Source: Saprospiraceae bacterium (GTDB taxonomy: Bacteria; Bacteroidota; Bacteroidia; Chitinophagales; Saprospiraceae). Taken from it: a stretch of DNA of 60,379 bases. The stretch's first letter is position 1; each line of letters starts with the position of its first letter. The position numbers were made by a program, and so were the translations under genes. A model generated the notes under the pieces. That model saw only the letters and a program-made list of their open reading frames with translations, was not told the DNA's origin and did not search any database. The DNA lies in contig JALSPK010000019.1 in the NCBI GenBank assembly GCA_026986005.1, positions 1 to 60,379 of the forward strand, written 5' to 3'. Below, one piece after another: positions 30,368-41,652 of this stretch.

Positions 30368-30420
30368 CATCATTTTTCAGTTCGTTTTCAAATTTTAATT
30401 GAAAATGGAAATAAATGATG
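30368..30420 (+). promoter_or_regulatory. Long hairpin between rpsR and rplI
   Basis: CATCATTT (30368-30375) pairs with AAATGATG (30413-30420), and an inner stem TTTTCAA (30385-30391) pairs with TTGAAAA (30399-30405). It occupies most of the 84-bp gap inside the operon. The downstream sequence is A/T-rich but has no pure T-tract, so it may be a weak terminator, a processing site or a ribosomal-protein binding site. Confidence 0.5.
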
Positions 30421-30449
30421 TTTATATTTAATTTAAAAATTATATTGAA

Positions 30450-30896
30450 ATGAAAATTATATTATTAAAAGAAGTAGAAAGATTGGGCGAAAAGTATGAT
30501 GTGTTGGAAGTAAAAAATGGTTTTGGAAGAAACTTTCTAATTCCGCAAAAATTGGCAGTAATAGCCAATAGACCCAATATGAACAAACTTCGTAGTTTGA
30601 AAGAAGCAGAGGAAGCAAGAAGAGCAAAAATGCTTGAAGAGTTTAAGCAAAATGCTGAGATTATCGAAGCTAAAGTGTTGACTATAGGTGCTAAGGCAGG
30701 AACTACTGAAAAGATATTCGGTAGTGTGACTAATGTGCAGATTGCCAATAGACTTAAAGAGGAATTTGGTATTGAAGTGGATAGAAAGATAATCGAAATA
30801 GAAGAAGAAGTAAAGACTTTAGGTACACATAAAGCAACAATCAAATTACATAAAGAAGTCGTAGCTAACCTTACATTTGAAGTAGTAAAGGAATAG
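30450..30896 (+). CDS. rplI: 50S ribosomal protein bL9
   Basis: 148 residues, the usual length. The N-terminal domain reads KIILLKEVERLGEKYDVLEVK then NGFGRNFLIPQKLA, followed by the long linking helix (about 45-75) and a C-terminal rRNA-binding domain with EKIFGSVTNVQIANRLKEE. Last gene of the ribosomal operon; a terminator follows. Confidence 0.97.
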   Translation: MKIILLKEVERLGEKYDVLEVKNGFGRNFLIPQKLAVIANRPNMNKLRSLKEAEEARRAKMLEEFKQNAEIIEAKVLTIGAKAGTTEKIFGSVTNVQIANRLKEEFGIEVDRKIIEIEEEVKTLGTHKATIKLHKEVVANLTFEVVKE

Positions 30897-30920
30897 GGTT
30901 AAACGTGAAGATATTTTAAG

Positions 30921-30950
30921 GCCATTGCATCTTTGTGCAATGGCTTTTTT
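30921..30950 (+). terminator. Terminator after rplI
   Basis: GCCATTGCA (30921-30929) and TGCAATGGC (30936-30944) form a perfect 9-bp stem, followed by six T residues. Confidence 0.92.
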
Positions 30951-30981
30951 GTTGGGAGGATTATTTTATATTCTATAATAT

Positions 30982-31011
30982 TGATTATTCACAATAATTG
31001 TATATTTTTGC
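30982..31011 (+). promoter_or_regulatory. Promoter of yebC
   Basis: TTG (30982-30984) and TATTTTTG (31004-31011) are separated by 19 nt. The longest reading frame starts at 30998 inside this promoter, so the start at 31028 is the right one. Confidence 0.6.
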
Positions 31012-31027
31012 AGAAAAACAAGATAAT

Positions 31028-31780
31028 ATGTCAGGACATAGTAAATGGTCGAAGATAAAAAGAAAGAAAGGCGCCAATGATGCCAAAAGGTCAAAGATAT
31101 TTGGCAGGCTAATTAAAGAGATTAGTGTCGCTGTTAAAGAAGGACAAAGTGGGGATATTGAATTTAATCCTCGGTTGCGTTTGGCAGTAGCCAATGCAAA
31201 GGGAGCTAATATGCCAAAGGATACAATTGAAAGGGCTATCAAAAAGGCTGTTGAGACTAAAAATGATGCTTTGTATCAACCTACTTTTGAAGGCTATGGT
31301 CCGGGAGGTGTTGCTATTTTTGTAGAGACAATGACAGACAATAATCAAAGAACTGTTAGTGATGTTCGTGCGGTGTTTAATAAAAGAGGTGGTAATTTGG
31401 CTACTACAGGGTCAGTAAGTTTCCTTTTTGAAAGAAAAGGGATATTTGTAATCGAACCTGGAGAACGCGATTTGGAAGAATTGGAATTGGAGTTTATTGA
31501 TGCAGGAGCGGAGGAATTTGAAGTAGATGAAGAGTCAAAAGAAATCGAAGTCACAATAGATTTTAGTGATTTTGGAAATATGCAGAGTAAACTTGAAGAG
31601 TTGGGGATTGAACCCAAAAGTGCTATGTTGGAAAGGATACCTACTACAACGACAGAATTAAATGTCGAAGATGCAACAAAAGTATTAACTCTAATTGAAT
31701 ATTTGGAAGAATTGGATGATGTACAGGCTGTTTTTCATAATCTTGAGATGACGGAAGAACTTGAAAAAGCAATAGAATAA
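31028..31780 (+). CDS. yebC: YebC/PmpR-family protein
   Basis: 250 residues from the ATG at 31028. The N-terminus MSGHSKWSKIKRKKGANDAK is the family signature, followed by NPRLRLAVANAKGANMPKDTIERAI, YEGYGPGGVA-like TFEGYGPGGVAIFVE and the DVRAVFNKRGGNLATTGSVSF segment. Family members bind DNA or the ribosome: some act as regulators (PmpR), and recent work links others to translation through stalling motifs. The gene is 33 bp upstream of dnaG and may be co-transcribed with it. Confidence 0.95.
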   Translation: MSGHSKWSKIKRKKGANDAKRSKIFGRLIKEISVAVKEGQSGDIEFNPRLRLAVANAKGANMPKDTIERAIKKAVETKNDALYQPTFEGYGPGGVAIFVETMTDNNQRTVSDVRAVFNKRGGNLATTGSVSFLFERKGIFVIEPGERDLEELELEFIDAGAEEFEVDEESKEIEVTIDFSDFGNMQSKLEELGIEPKSAMLERIPTTTTELNVEDATKVLTLIEYLEELDDVQAVFHNLEMTEELEKAIE

Positions 31781-31813
31781 AGGAGATTTTTTTTTCATTA
31801 GAAATTATTTAAA

Positions 31814-33748
31814 TTGATATCAAAACGTTCAATAGAACGAGTTTTTGAGACTGCAAAGGTAGAAGATGTAGTTGGCAACTTCGTTAGTTTGAAGCGGAGA
31901 GGAGTCAATTTTATTGGTTTGTGTCCATTTCATAACGAAAAAACCCCTTCGTTTACAGTTTCTCCTTCAAAAAATATTTTCAAATGTTTTGGATGTGGGA
32001 AAGGAGGTAATTCAGTCAATTTTGTAATGGAGCATGAGGGTTATAGCTATATTGAGGCTATAAAATTTATAGCTCAAATGTACAATATCGAGTTGGAAGA
32101 AATCCAAATGTCCGATGAACAAAAAGAAACTCAGGAGAAAAGAGATAGTCTATTTGTAGTCAATGAATGGGCAAAAAAACGCTTTTCTGACAATCTATTT
32201 AAAACACAGCAAGGAACTAATATAGGACTTGCTTACTTCAAAGAACGTGGATTTAGAGAGTCTATTATCAAAAAGTTTGATTTGGGTTTTGCAATTGACG
32301 ATTCAAAAGATTTGACTAATGCAGCTGCAAGAGATGGTTTCAAAGCTGAATTTCTTAAGGAACTTGGACTAATATCCAAAAATGATTATGATTTCTTTCG
32401 TAATCGTGTCATGTTTACTATTCATAATCTTACAGGCAAGGCCATTGGTTTTGCAGGAAGAATAATGGGTAATAATCCTAAATTGCCCAAGTATATCAAT
32501 TCTCCCGAATCAGAGATTTACAATAAAAGAAAAATACTTTACGGATTGTATTTTGCGAAAAATGAAATTCGTAAACTTGATTACTGTATTTTAGTTGAAG
32601 GATACACTGATGTATTGAGTTTGTTTCAAGCCGGTATTGAGAACGTTGTTGCATCGTCAGGGACATCTCTCACATCAGATCAAGTCAGGTTGATTAAAAG
32701 ATATACCAATACGATCAAAATTTTATACGATGGCGATGCAGCGGGGATAAATGCTGCGATGAGAGGGATGGATTTGATTTTGGCTGAGAATATCATGGTT
32801 AAACTTGTGATTTTGCCTGAAAATCATGACCCTGATAGTTTTATGAAAGAAGTAGGTCCATCTGAGTTTCTAAAGTTTATTGAGGAAAATGAAAAAGATT
32901 TTATTCTATATAAAACTCAACTCTTATTGAAAGAAACTTCAGGAGATCCTGTTAAAAGAGCTTATATACTCAAGGATATCGTGGCTACTTTAGCCAAAGT
33001 TGGTGATCCCTTGATTAGATCAATGTATGTAAAGGAATGCAGTAATCTATTGGATATAGATGAAAAAATAATCGTATCTGAAACCAATAAGATAATCAAA
33101 AAAGAAATAAGGGATAAAGCTTACAAAAGGCAAAGAGAAAATATATCTGATGCCTCTATGGAGGTAGTCGACGAAGTAGGTAAAAGATCAGCACCTTCAC
33201 AGTCTTTGCTTGCTAGAAGCGACGAATATCAAGAGAGAGCTGTAACAAAAGTTTTGATGGAAAAGGGCCATTTGTATTTTGATGAAGAAGAGCAATTGTT
33301 GGTGGCGGACTTTATAATTATGAATATAATGGATACGCTTAGTTATTTTGAGAATAAAGCATATAAACGGGTGATAGAATTGACAATAAAAGAAAGAGAG
33401 AGAGGAAATATTCCAGATCAATTATTCTATTCCAACAATGATGATAGTGAAGTGAGAAAAATGTATGTAGAGCTTGTTATGAACCCTTATGACTATGCGG
33501 ATTGGTCCAGTAGAGGTATGGAGCTGCAAACGCAAAAACCACCTGAAAAGAATCAGGTAGAAGAAACCAAGCAAGCTGTAATGAGGCTTAATTATAAAAA
33601 ACTAAACAAAATAATAAAAGAGAATAATAAAAAAATGTCAGAGCAAGAAACAAACTCGGAAGAGTTTATCATGCTCATGAGATTACATCAAAAACTATTG
33701 GAAGAAAAGAAAAAAATGGCTTTACAATTGAGTATTGTTATTCAATGA
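31814..33748 (+). CDS. dnaG: DNA primase
   Basis: 644 residues. It makes RNA primers at the replication fork. The zinc-binding domain has Cys37, His40, Cys58 and Cys61 (CPFHNEKTPSF and FKCFGCGKGG). The catalytic core carries AIGFAGRIM and the Toprim motifs LVEGYTDVLSL and ILYDGDAAG. The C-terminal helicase-binding part (about 430-644) is poorly conserved. The start is TTG at 31814. It gives ISKRSIERVFETAKVEDVV, matching the expected family N-terminus, and no upstream ATG fits. Confidence 0.96.
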   Translation: MISKRSIERVFETAKVEDVVGNFVSLKRRGVNFIGLCPFHNEKTPSFTVSPSKNIFKCFGCGKGGNSVNFVMEHEGYSYIEAIKFIAQMYNIELEEIQMSDEQKETQEKRDSLFVVNEWAKKRFSDNLFKTQQGTNIGLAYFKERGFRESIIKKFDLGFAIDDSKDLTNAAARDGFKAEFLKELGLISKNDYDFFRNRVMFTIHNLTGKAIGFAGRIMGNNPKLPKYINSPESEIYNKRKILYGLYFAKNEIRKLDYCILVEGYTDVLSLFQAGIENVVASSGTSLTSDQVRLIKRYTNTIKILYDGDAAGINAAMRGMDLILAENIMVKLVILPENHDPDSFMKEVGPSEFLKFIEENEKDFILYKTQLLLKETSGDPVKRAYILKDIVATLAKVGDPLIRSMYVKECSNLLDIDEKIIVSETNKIIKKEIRDKAYKRQRENISDASMEVVDEVGKRSAPSQSLLARSDEYQERAVTKVLMEKGHLYFDEEEQLLVADFIIMNIMDTLSYFENKAYKRVIELTIKERERGNIPDQLFYSNNDDSEVRKMYVELVMNPYDYADWSSRGMELQTQKPPEKNQVEETKQAVMRLNYKKLNKIIKENNKKMSEQETNSEEFIMLMRLHQKLLEEKKKMALQLSIVIQ

Positions 33749-33870
33749 TTATATCAGCCTGATTGTTTAGTTAATTTGTGTTAAAATAGATTTTTAAAAA
33801 ATATTGTCATCACGCTCTCGGTTTATTTGGTTTAGGGTGTTATTTTGTCAATATATCGTGAAAAGTATAA

Positions 33871-36800
33871 ATGAGTCAGGATAAAAATGAAATATTGGAT
33901 ACAGTAGAAGGAAAGAAAAAGAGGAAAGGCTTTAGATGGTCTTTGAAAAAACTTTTTACTATTGTATTGATAGTTTTTAATGTGATAGCAATTGCATTGA
34001 ATAGTCCTTTTATCCAAAAAAAAATCGCAACTGATATAGGTAGCTATATTTTTAATAAAACTGGTTATTCTGTTTCGTTAAATGAGGTTTCTTTAAATAT
34101 AAATCAAGGTATTCAACTTAAGGATTTTGCTATTTCCGACTTGAATGATAAACCTATGCTGCAAGCTGGATCTTTCAGTACAAGTTTAGTCAATAATTTA
34201 ATTTCAATGGTCGTTTTTAATGAATTTGATTTCTCAAATATAAGACTCGAAAATACAGTTCTAAATAACATTAAAAACGAGGGAGATGAGCGATCAAACC
34301 TAGAAGATTTTATTTTTAGATTAAGTAACAAAAACGGCAAGAAGACTAATTGCTCAGTACTAAATATTGATAGAATTGATATTTCTAATATTTCTATAGC
34401 TAATAAACTATTTGACAAACCAAATGATATGATTGTGGATATTGAAAAAGCAGCTGTAGTATTTGATGAAATTGATTTATGTAGCAAATATGTAGATGTT
34501 AAGAGCATAGATTTGTATCGGCCTGTTTTGAATGTATTCAATAAAAAAACTAATGATCATCCGGCAAGAAAAGCAATAGAAAGTACTAACTTGATTGATA
34601 TTGGATTGTCCTTTAATATAGGGCATCTCAATATACAAGAGGGAGATTTTTCGTACAATAGAAAAAATGCAAAAAGAAGACTAGCGAAAGAGTTTTCTTA
34701 TTTGGATGTCAATAATATGCATTTTAAAGATTTGAATATGCTTCTGCATGATATTCAAGAGGATAGTACTGGAAAATTGACTTATTCCCTGAAAAAACTT
34801 AGCTTGAGAGAGAAAGAAGGCTTTTATATTGATAATATGGTAGTAGATAGCGGCGTCGTTAACAATAATAAAATTGTTTTTGAAGGATTGAAGGTTAAGA
34901 CTAGCAATTCAAGAATAGTCGGTGATATTTCTTTGGATTTTAAAAGCAAAGAAGATTTGAAATTTTTTCAAGATAAAGTTTTTATTAAAGCAAATTTTAA
35001 AAATAGCTTTTTGAAATTTAAGGATATTTTATATTTTGCAAGGAAGGTAAAAGATAGTTCACCTCTTGTTGATAATAGAAATAGAACCATTAGTTTTAAT
35101 GGTAGCGTTAAAGGTTATTTGAATGGACTAAAGTCTAAAGGGTTTAATGTTAATATTGAAAATAAATTCTATCTAAAAACAGCTTTTTATTTGAAAAATA
35201 TCTTGGAAAAAGGAAAGGAGTACTTGAGTTTTACTGATACGAAATTATCTTCATCTTCCAGCTATTTATTTTCTCTTTTTGACAAAATACATTTTGGCAA
35301 TAATTTTCAGAGGCTTGGCAATATAGAATATATCGGTGAGTTTGAAGGTTTACTCAAAGATTTTAGTGCTTCCGGAGTTCTATTATCTGATTTGGGAAGT
35401 TCTTCTTTTGATCTGGAAATGGAAATTGGGAATCATCGAGACGATTTGAAATATAGCGGCGATTTGGCTCTTGATAATTTTGATCTAGGTCGTTTTTTGA
35501 ACAATGAAAAAATAGGAAAATTATCTGTTAAAGGCAATATTGAAGATGGACGAGGATTTAATTCTGCAAATGCCAATGCTAAAATGAATGCTAAAATAGA
35601 TTCGTTTGAATATAATGGATACAAATATAAAGATATTAGTTTCAATGGAATAGTAAAATCAAAAAAAATTAACGGAAATCTATCTGTTCTTGATGATAAT
35701 ATCGATATAAAACTGGATGGTTTGATAGATATTGAAGATTCTATCCCCTTGTATAATTTTAAGGCATCAATTAATATGCTGGATCTATATGCTCTAAAGC
35801 TCTATAAAAGGCCACTTAAGGTACAAGGCGAAGTTAATATGGATTTTATTGGCTCTGATATTGAAAACTTTTCGGGCAAAATGTTTATGAAAGACTTTGC
35901 TTTGTCCAATAAAGAAAAAGAAATAGTGATAGATTCATTGAATGTTTCTTCAGTCATTGGTGACAATCGAGAGAGATATATAGATATAGATTCTGATATT
36001 TTTACATTTTACTTTGATGGAAGATACAAATTGAAAAGTATCCCAAATGCGGTATACAATATATTCAATAGAAACTTTTCCAAATTTATTGTTGGATTAA
36101 AAAAAGATTTGATAAATGAGGATGATTATAAGAGCTATTATTATGACTTTAATCTCGATATTCCTGATTCTAAAGACTTGTTTGAAATTCTTTTTGGAAA
36201 AGAAATTAAATTTAATAATTTGAGTTTGGCAGGAACTGCAGATCATAGAAGGGATAGTCTTATGTTGAAATTGAATATTGATATACTTAAATATGACGGT
36301 AATAATATTGAGGGATTTGCCTCGGATTTTAACTTGTATCAGGGTTATGGTGATTTTAGTCTAAGTGGAGAAAAAGCCATGTATAATAATACCGGAATTC
36401 ACAGAATAAGTTTTGATACAGATGTGAATCAGGAAGAATTGTTTTTTCAATTTTCAGTAGATTCAATAGGTAAAAATATTAGAGATATAGCTTTATCAGG
36501 AAAGACAATTCCATTTCAAGATAGTTTTGGAATAGAAATATACGGTGGGCATATTCTGGCTATTGAGGACAATTTAGAATTTTCAGGACAAAACAAGATA
36601 ACCATTGGTAAAAATTATATCAATCTGACAGATTTTGTGGTTAGTGAAGATGAAAGTAAGTTTATTATAAAAGATATAAATAAAAATAAAGGGATAGAAG
36701 TGGAATTGGCTGATTTTGATATAGGTATTGTTAATGTATTATTGAAGTATAAGAAATTGAATTTTACAGGTAAAACAAATGGATTTATTCAGGTGAATAA

Positions 36801-38661
36801 TATCTTTAAAGAGAAATATATTGAAGGAGATTTGCAGATACCTGATCTGAAGATAAATAACAAGTATTATGGCTCAATGGATACTAAAATCTCACTAGAT
36901 ACTGTAAATAGAAGTAAGTTGGTCTTTAATTTTGGATTGTATGATGCGAGCTCTTCGATTAAATCAAGGGGGTTTTACAATATAAAAGAAAAAGTATTCT
37001 TTGGAGGTTTTGAAGTCAATAGATTCCCACTTGAGTTTCTCGAAAATATAATTGCTGATGGTATTTCCAATACGCAGGGTGTTGTAAGTGCTCAATTGAG
37101 AGTGTTTGGACCTTTTCAAAAAGTGAGTATTACAGGCAACGGAGAAGTCTACAATGGACAAACAACAATAAATTATACAGGAGTCCCTTATTTTTTTGAC
37201 AATCAAAAATTTGTGTTTAATGATAAAGGAATCGATATGTCCGGTGCAGTTATTACAGATGAATTGGGCAATAAAGGGATTGCAAAAGGAGGTATAACTT
37301 ACGATAGATTTAAACATTTTGGTGTTGATGTCACCCTCCATTCGGATAGGATAATCGCTCTTAATACAACTGAAAAAATGAATCCTGATTATTGGGGCAG
37401 AGCTATAGGAAGGGTAGATGCTACATTCAAAGGGATGTTTAGTAAAATTGTCTATATGGATATAGATTCGGAGACGGGTGAAGGTACAAGTCTGACAATT
37501 CCGGTAAAACTATATGTCGATTCAGCTGATAAGTCATTTATTAACTACAAAAATGAAAAGAAATCTAAAGCTAAAAAGCAAATAAAAAATAAGTTGAAAG
37601 GAGTTGATGTGGATATGAATATCAAAATCACAGAAGCCGCAAATATGAAAATAATAATGGATCCAAACGCAGGGGATAATTTGGTGGGAAAAGGAATTGG
37701 TCTAATAAGATTGTTGGTTAGTCAAGATCGCGATATTGAGATGTATGGAGATTTTAAGTTTACCAAAGGAAAATACTTGTTTACTTTGTATGAATTGGTA
37801 AATAAAGAGTTTTCAATACGCCAAGGAAGTACTATCAATTGGTATGGAGACCCGTTTAAGGGATTGATGGATATCAAAGCTGACTATTCAGCAAAGCACG
37901 TTTCACTTGCAAATTTCATTTCCGAGTATTTGCCGGATGGTAAAAGAAATTACAAGGGGGATGTAGCGCTTACATCTATGTTGACAGGGCCTCTTTTGCA
38001 CCCTGTTATTGATTTTGATTTTAATATCAGTAATGTTGATAATAGCATAAGTAGTATAGTAGTAAGTAAATTGCAAAAGCTAAAGTCTTCACAAAATGCA
38101 GTATATACACAAGTGGTAGGGCTTCTCGTTTGGGGTAGTTTCCTCCCCGATGAAAATCTTGTTGGCAATCTGGGAAATAGCGGCTTTTTGGCAAGTGGTG
38201 GTATCAATACGATAAGTGAATGGTTGACTACAAAACTGTCATCATATATTACAGGGTTGTTGTCAGAAGCAATTATCGGTTCTGATGTCATTTCGGGAGT
38301 TGACTTTTCTCTTAATTCTACAAATAGCTCTTCAATTATACCCACGGAAGACCACAATATTCTGCCGCAATACCATAATCTGAATGCTACTTTTTGGCTC
38401 TTGGATGATAAAATAAAAGTTCAACTTGGAACTGATTATACAGGAAAATCTGACTTTAATAATAGAAATAATTTTATCTCCGGTGGTAATGTTAATATAG
38501 AATTATTCTTAACGAAGAATAAAAATTTAAGGTTGAGACTCTTTTATAATAGAGAATTTGATGAGATTCAAACAGTTTGGGAGAATAAATCGGGTTTTGG
38601 ACTTAGATATAGTGATGATTTTGGTGATATTTACCCTAGTGAAAAGAAAAGTAAAAAATAA
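33871..38661 (+). CDS. TamB-like translocation and assembly module protein (DUF490)
   Basis: 1596 residues. One N-terminal membrane anchor (about residues 28-48) is followed by a very long beta-rich region of AsmA/TamB type and a C-terminal DUF490 domain (about 1180-1540). Typical segments are GYSVSLNEVSLNINQGIQL near the N-terminus and GDFKFTKGKYLFTLYELVNKEFSI with INWYGDPFKGLMDIKADY near the C-terminus. TamB-family proteins span the periplasm and are thought to move phospholipids or help assemble outer-membrane proteins. No TamA/TamL-type partner gene is adjacent. Codon use and base composition match the neighbours. Confidence 0.9.
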   Translation: MSQDKNEILDTVEGKKKRKGFRWSLKKLFTIVLIVFNVIAIALNSPFIQKKIATDIGSYIFNKTGYSVSLNEVSLNINQGIQLKDFAISDLNDKPMLQAGSFSTSLVNNLISMVVFNEFDFSNIRLENTVLNNIKNEGDERSNLEDFIFRLSNKNGKKTNCSVLNIDRIDISNISIANKLFDKPNDMIVDIEKAAVVFDEIDLCSKYVDVKSIDLYRPVLNVFNKKTNDHPARKAIESTNLIDIGLSFNIGHLNIQEGDFSYNRKNAKRRLAKEFSYLDVNNMHFKDLNMLLHDIQEDSTGKLTYSLKKLSLREKEGFYIDNMVVDSGVVNNNKIVFEGLKVKTSNSRIVGDISLDFKSKEDLKFFQDKVFIKANFKNSFLKFKDILYFARKVKDSSPLVDNRNRTISFNGSVKGYLNGLKSKGFNVNIENKFYLKTAFYLKNILEKGKEYLSFTDTKLSSSSSYLFSLFDKIHFGNNFQRLGNIEYIGEFEGLLKDFSASGVLLSDLGSSSFDLEMEIGNHRDDLKYSGDLALDNFDLGRFLNNEKIGKLSVKGNIEDGRGFNSANANAKMNAKIDSFEYNGYKYKDISFNGIVKSKKINGNLSVLDDNIDIKLDGLIDIEDSIPLYNFKASINMLDLYALKLYKRPLKVQGEVNMDFIGSDIENFSGKMFMKDFALSNKEKEIVIDSLNVSSVIGDNRERYIDIDSDIFTFYFDGRYKLKSIPNAVYNIFNRNFSKFIVGLKKDLINEDDYKSYYYDFNLDIPDSKDLFEILFGKEIKFNNLSLAGTADHRRDSLMLKLNIDILKYDGNNIEGFASDFNLYQGYGDFSLSGEKAMYNNTGIHRISFDTDVNQEELFFQFSVDSIGKNIRDIALSGKTIPFQDSFGIEIYGGHILAIEDNLEFSGQNKITIGKNYINLTDFVVSEDESKFIIKDINKNKGIEVELADFDIGIVNVLLKYKKLNFTGKTNGFIQVNNIFKEKYIEGDLQIPDLKINNKYYGSMDTKISLDTVNRSKLVFNFGLYDASSSIKSRGFYNIKEKVFFGGFEVNRFPLEFLENIIADGISNTQGVVSAQLRVFGPFQKVSITGNGEVYNGQTTINYTGVPYFFDNQKFVFNDKGIDMSGAVITDELGNKGIAKGGITYDRFKHFGVDVTLHSDRIIALNTTEKMNPDYWGRAIGRVDATFKGMFSKIVYMDIDSETGEGTSLTIPVKLYVDSADKSFINYKNEKKSKAKKQIKNKLKGVDVDMNIKITEAANMKIIMDPNAGDNLVGKGIGLIRLLVSQDRDIEMYGDFKFTKGKYLFTLYELVNKEFSIRQGSTINWYGDPFKGLMDIKADYSAKHVSLANFISEYLPDGKRNYKGDVALTSMLTGPLLHPVIDFDFNISNVDNSISSIVVSKLQKLKSSQNAVYTQVVGLLVWGSFLPDENLVGNLGNSGFLASGGINTISEWLTTKLSSYITGLLSEAIIGSDVISGVDFSLNSTNSSSIIPTEDHNILPQYHNLNATFWLLDDKIKVQLGTDYTGKSDFNNRNNFISGGNVNIELFLTKNKNLRLRLFYNREFDEIQTVWENKSGFGLRYSDDFGDIYPSEKKSKK

Positions 38662-38687
38662 ACATATTGCATTTTATGGTAATATGT

Positions 38688-38692
<5 letters not shown>
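38661..38692 (+). terminator. Hairpin after the tamB-like gene
   Basis: AACATATT (38661-38668) pairs with AATATGTT (38681-38688), followed by a T-rich tract. It overlaps the stop codon and touches the -33 box of eno. Confidence 0.55.
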
Positions 38693-40050
<1,358 letters not shown>

Positions 40051-40194
40051 TAATAAAAGTTGCAATTCTTATTCCTTAGTTTAAGTTTGATAAATGGAGC
40101 TTGGATTAAAACAGATTGTAATTTATAAACAATTAAAATAATAAATATATAAATAAATAATTTTACAAATATGATGCATTAATATTTAAACCGT

Positions 40195-40202
40195 TATTTT
40201 TG
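40195..40202 (+). promoter_or_regulatory. -7 box of the FtsB/DivIC-like gene
   Basis: TATTTTTG matches TAnnTTTG, 23 bp upstream of the ATG at 40226. Confidence 0.5.
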
Positions 40203-40225
40203 CATCTGAAAAACTAAAACATCCC

Positions 40226-40528
40226 ATGAATAAACCCAATACCGAACACAACAAGTTTGTGCTTTTGCGTGCGATTGTGCTCAATAAATACGGACTTGTA
40301 CTAGTAGCATTTATTGTTTGGATGCTATTTTTTGATAGTAAAAACATGTTTGTGCAGTATAAACTGACAAACAGAATCGAAGAGTTGAAGAACGATAAGA
40401 GTGATTATATGACCAAATACGACAGTGTATTAAAAGAAAAATACAATTTGAATAAGGATATTGTACGATTCGCAAGAGAAAAGTATTTTATGCACAAAGA
40501 AAATGAAGAAGTATATATTGTAAAATAG
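40226..40528 (+). CDS. Septum formation initiator, FtsB/DivIC-like
   Basis: 100 residues: a basic N-terminus, one membrane helix (about residues 20-37) and a periplasmic coiled coil (about 45-85). The C-terminus contains IVRFAREKYFMHKENEEVYIVK, matching the 'ArE.y.m.k.gE' ending of FtsB/DivIC proteins. Such proteins join FtsL and FtsQ/DivIB in the divisome. The next gene, sucD, starts 40 bp downstream but is unrelated in function. Confidence 0.85.
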   Translation: MNKPNTEHNKFVLLRAIVLNKYGLVLVAFIVWMLFFDSKNMFVQYKLTNRIEELKNDKSDYMTKYDSVLKEKYNLNKDIVRFAREKYFMHKENEEVYIVK

Positions 40529-40568
40529 AAGGAGTTGAGAATGACTACTTCAAAAATAAATAAACCAA

Positions 40569-41438
40569 ATGAGTGTATTAGTAAATAAAGATTCAAAAAT
40601 TATTGTCCAGGGATTTACCGGAAATGAAGGTACTTTCCATGCTAAGCAAATGATTGAATACGGCTCAAATGTCGTAGGAGGAGTTACACCCGGAAAGGGT
40701 GGTTCGACGCATTTAGATAGACCTGTTTTCAATACTGTTGCAGAGGCTGTTGAAAAAGTGGACGCAGATACTACGATTATATTTGTTCCGCCACGATTTG
40801 CTGCAGATGCAATAATGGAAGCAGTAGATGCAGGCATAAAAATTGTCGTTGCAATAACTGAAGGCATTCCTGTGCAAGATATGTTAAAAGTGGATTCTTT
40901 TATGAAAGATAAAGACTCTACATTGATTGGACCTAATTGTCCCGGTGTCATTACCCCGGGAGAAGCAAAATTGGGAATTATGCCGGGCTTTATACATAGA
41001 AAAGGTTCGATTGGTATAGTCTCACGATCCGGGACATTAACTTATGAAGCGGTTGACCAAGTGACAAGAGCAGGTATGGGGCAGTCAACTTGTATTGGTA
41101 TTGGAGGAGATCCTGTACCGGGCACGACTACTCTTGATGCAGTAAAAATGTTGATGGAAGATCCTGAAACTGAAGGTATCATTATGATAGGTGAGATCGG
41201 TGGTACAATGGAAGCGGAAGCAGCTAAATGGATAAAAGAGAACGGTACAAAACCTGTTGTCGGATATATAGCGGGACAAACAGCTCCTGCCGGCAGGACA
41301 ATGGGACATGCAGGTGCCATCATCGGTGGTAAAGAAGATACTGCTGAAGCAAAAAACAAAATATTAGCTGAAAATGGAATTAGTGTAGTAATTTCTCCTG
41401 CTGAAATAGGTAAGAGGATGTACGAACTATTACATTAA
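40569..41438 (+). CDS. sucD: Succinyl-CoA synthetase (ADP-forming) subunit alpha
   Basis: 289 residues. TCA-cycle enzyme that makes ATP or GTP from succinyl-CoA. Motifs: [22 protein letters not shown] and [10 protein letters not shown] (CoA-binding), [39 protein letters not shown], and the phosphohistidine loop GHAGAIIGG with the active-site His at about residue 247. The beta-subunit gene sucC is not in the window, which is common in Bacteroidota. Confidence 0.97.
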   Translation: MSVLVNKDSKIIVQGFTGNEGTFHAKQMIEYGSNVVGGVTPGKGGSTHLDRPVFNTVAEAVEKVDADTTIIFVPPRFAADAIMEAVDAGIKIVVAITEGIPVQDMLKVDSFMKDKDSTLIGPNCPGVITPGEAKLGIMPGFIHRKGSIGIVSRSGTLTYEAVDQVTRAGMGQSTCIGIGGDPVPGTTTLDAVKMLMEDPETEGIIMIGEIGGTMEAEAAKWIKENGTKPVVGYIAGQTAPAGRTMGHAGAIIGGKEDTAEAKNKILAENGISVVISPAEIGKRMYELLH

Positions 41439-41458
41439 CGGATTTGTACTATTATAAA

Positions 41459-41496
41459 AAAAAGCCAAACAGTATGATTGTTTTGGCTTTTTTTGT
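41459..41496 (+). terminator. Terminator after sucD
   Basis: AAAGCCAAAC (41461-41470) pairs with GTTTTGGCTTT (41480-41490) with one bulge, followed by a long T-tract. Confidence 0.88.
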
Positions 41497-41652
41497 TTTA
41501 CTTTTGTTGCTTATTGTAATAAACACTTTTATTTAATAAACAGATTCTACTATTTTTTGATTATAAGAAACTAATATGGCAAGCAAGTGAAAAATATTTT
41601 GCAAATTTTAGTTTTTATTAAATTTCAGGTAGAATCATAAAAAATAAAACAG

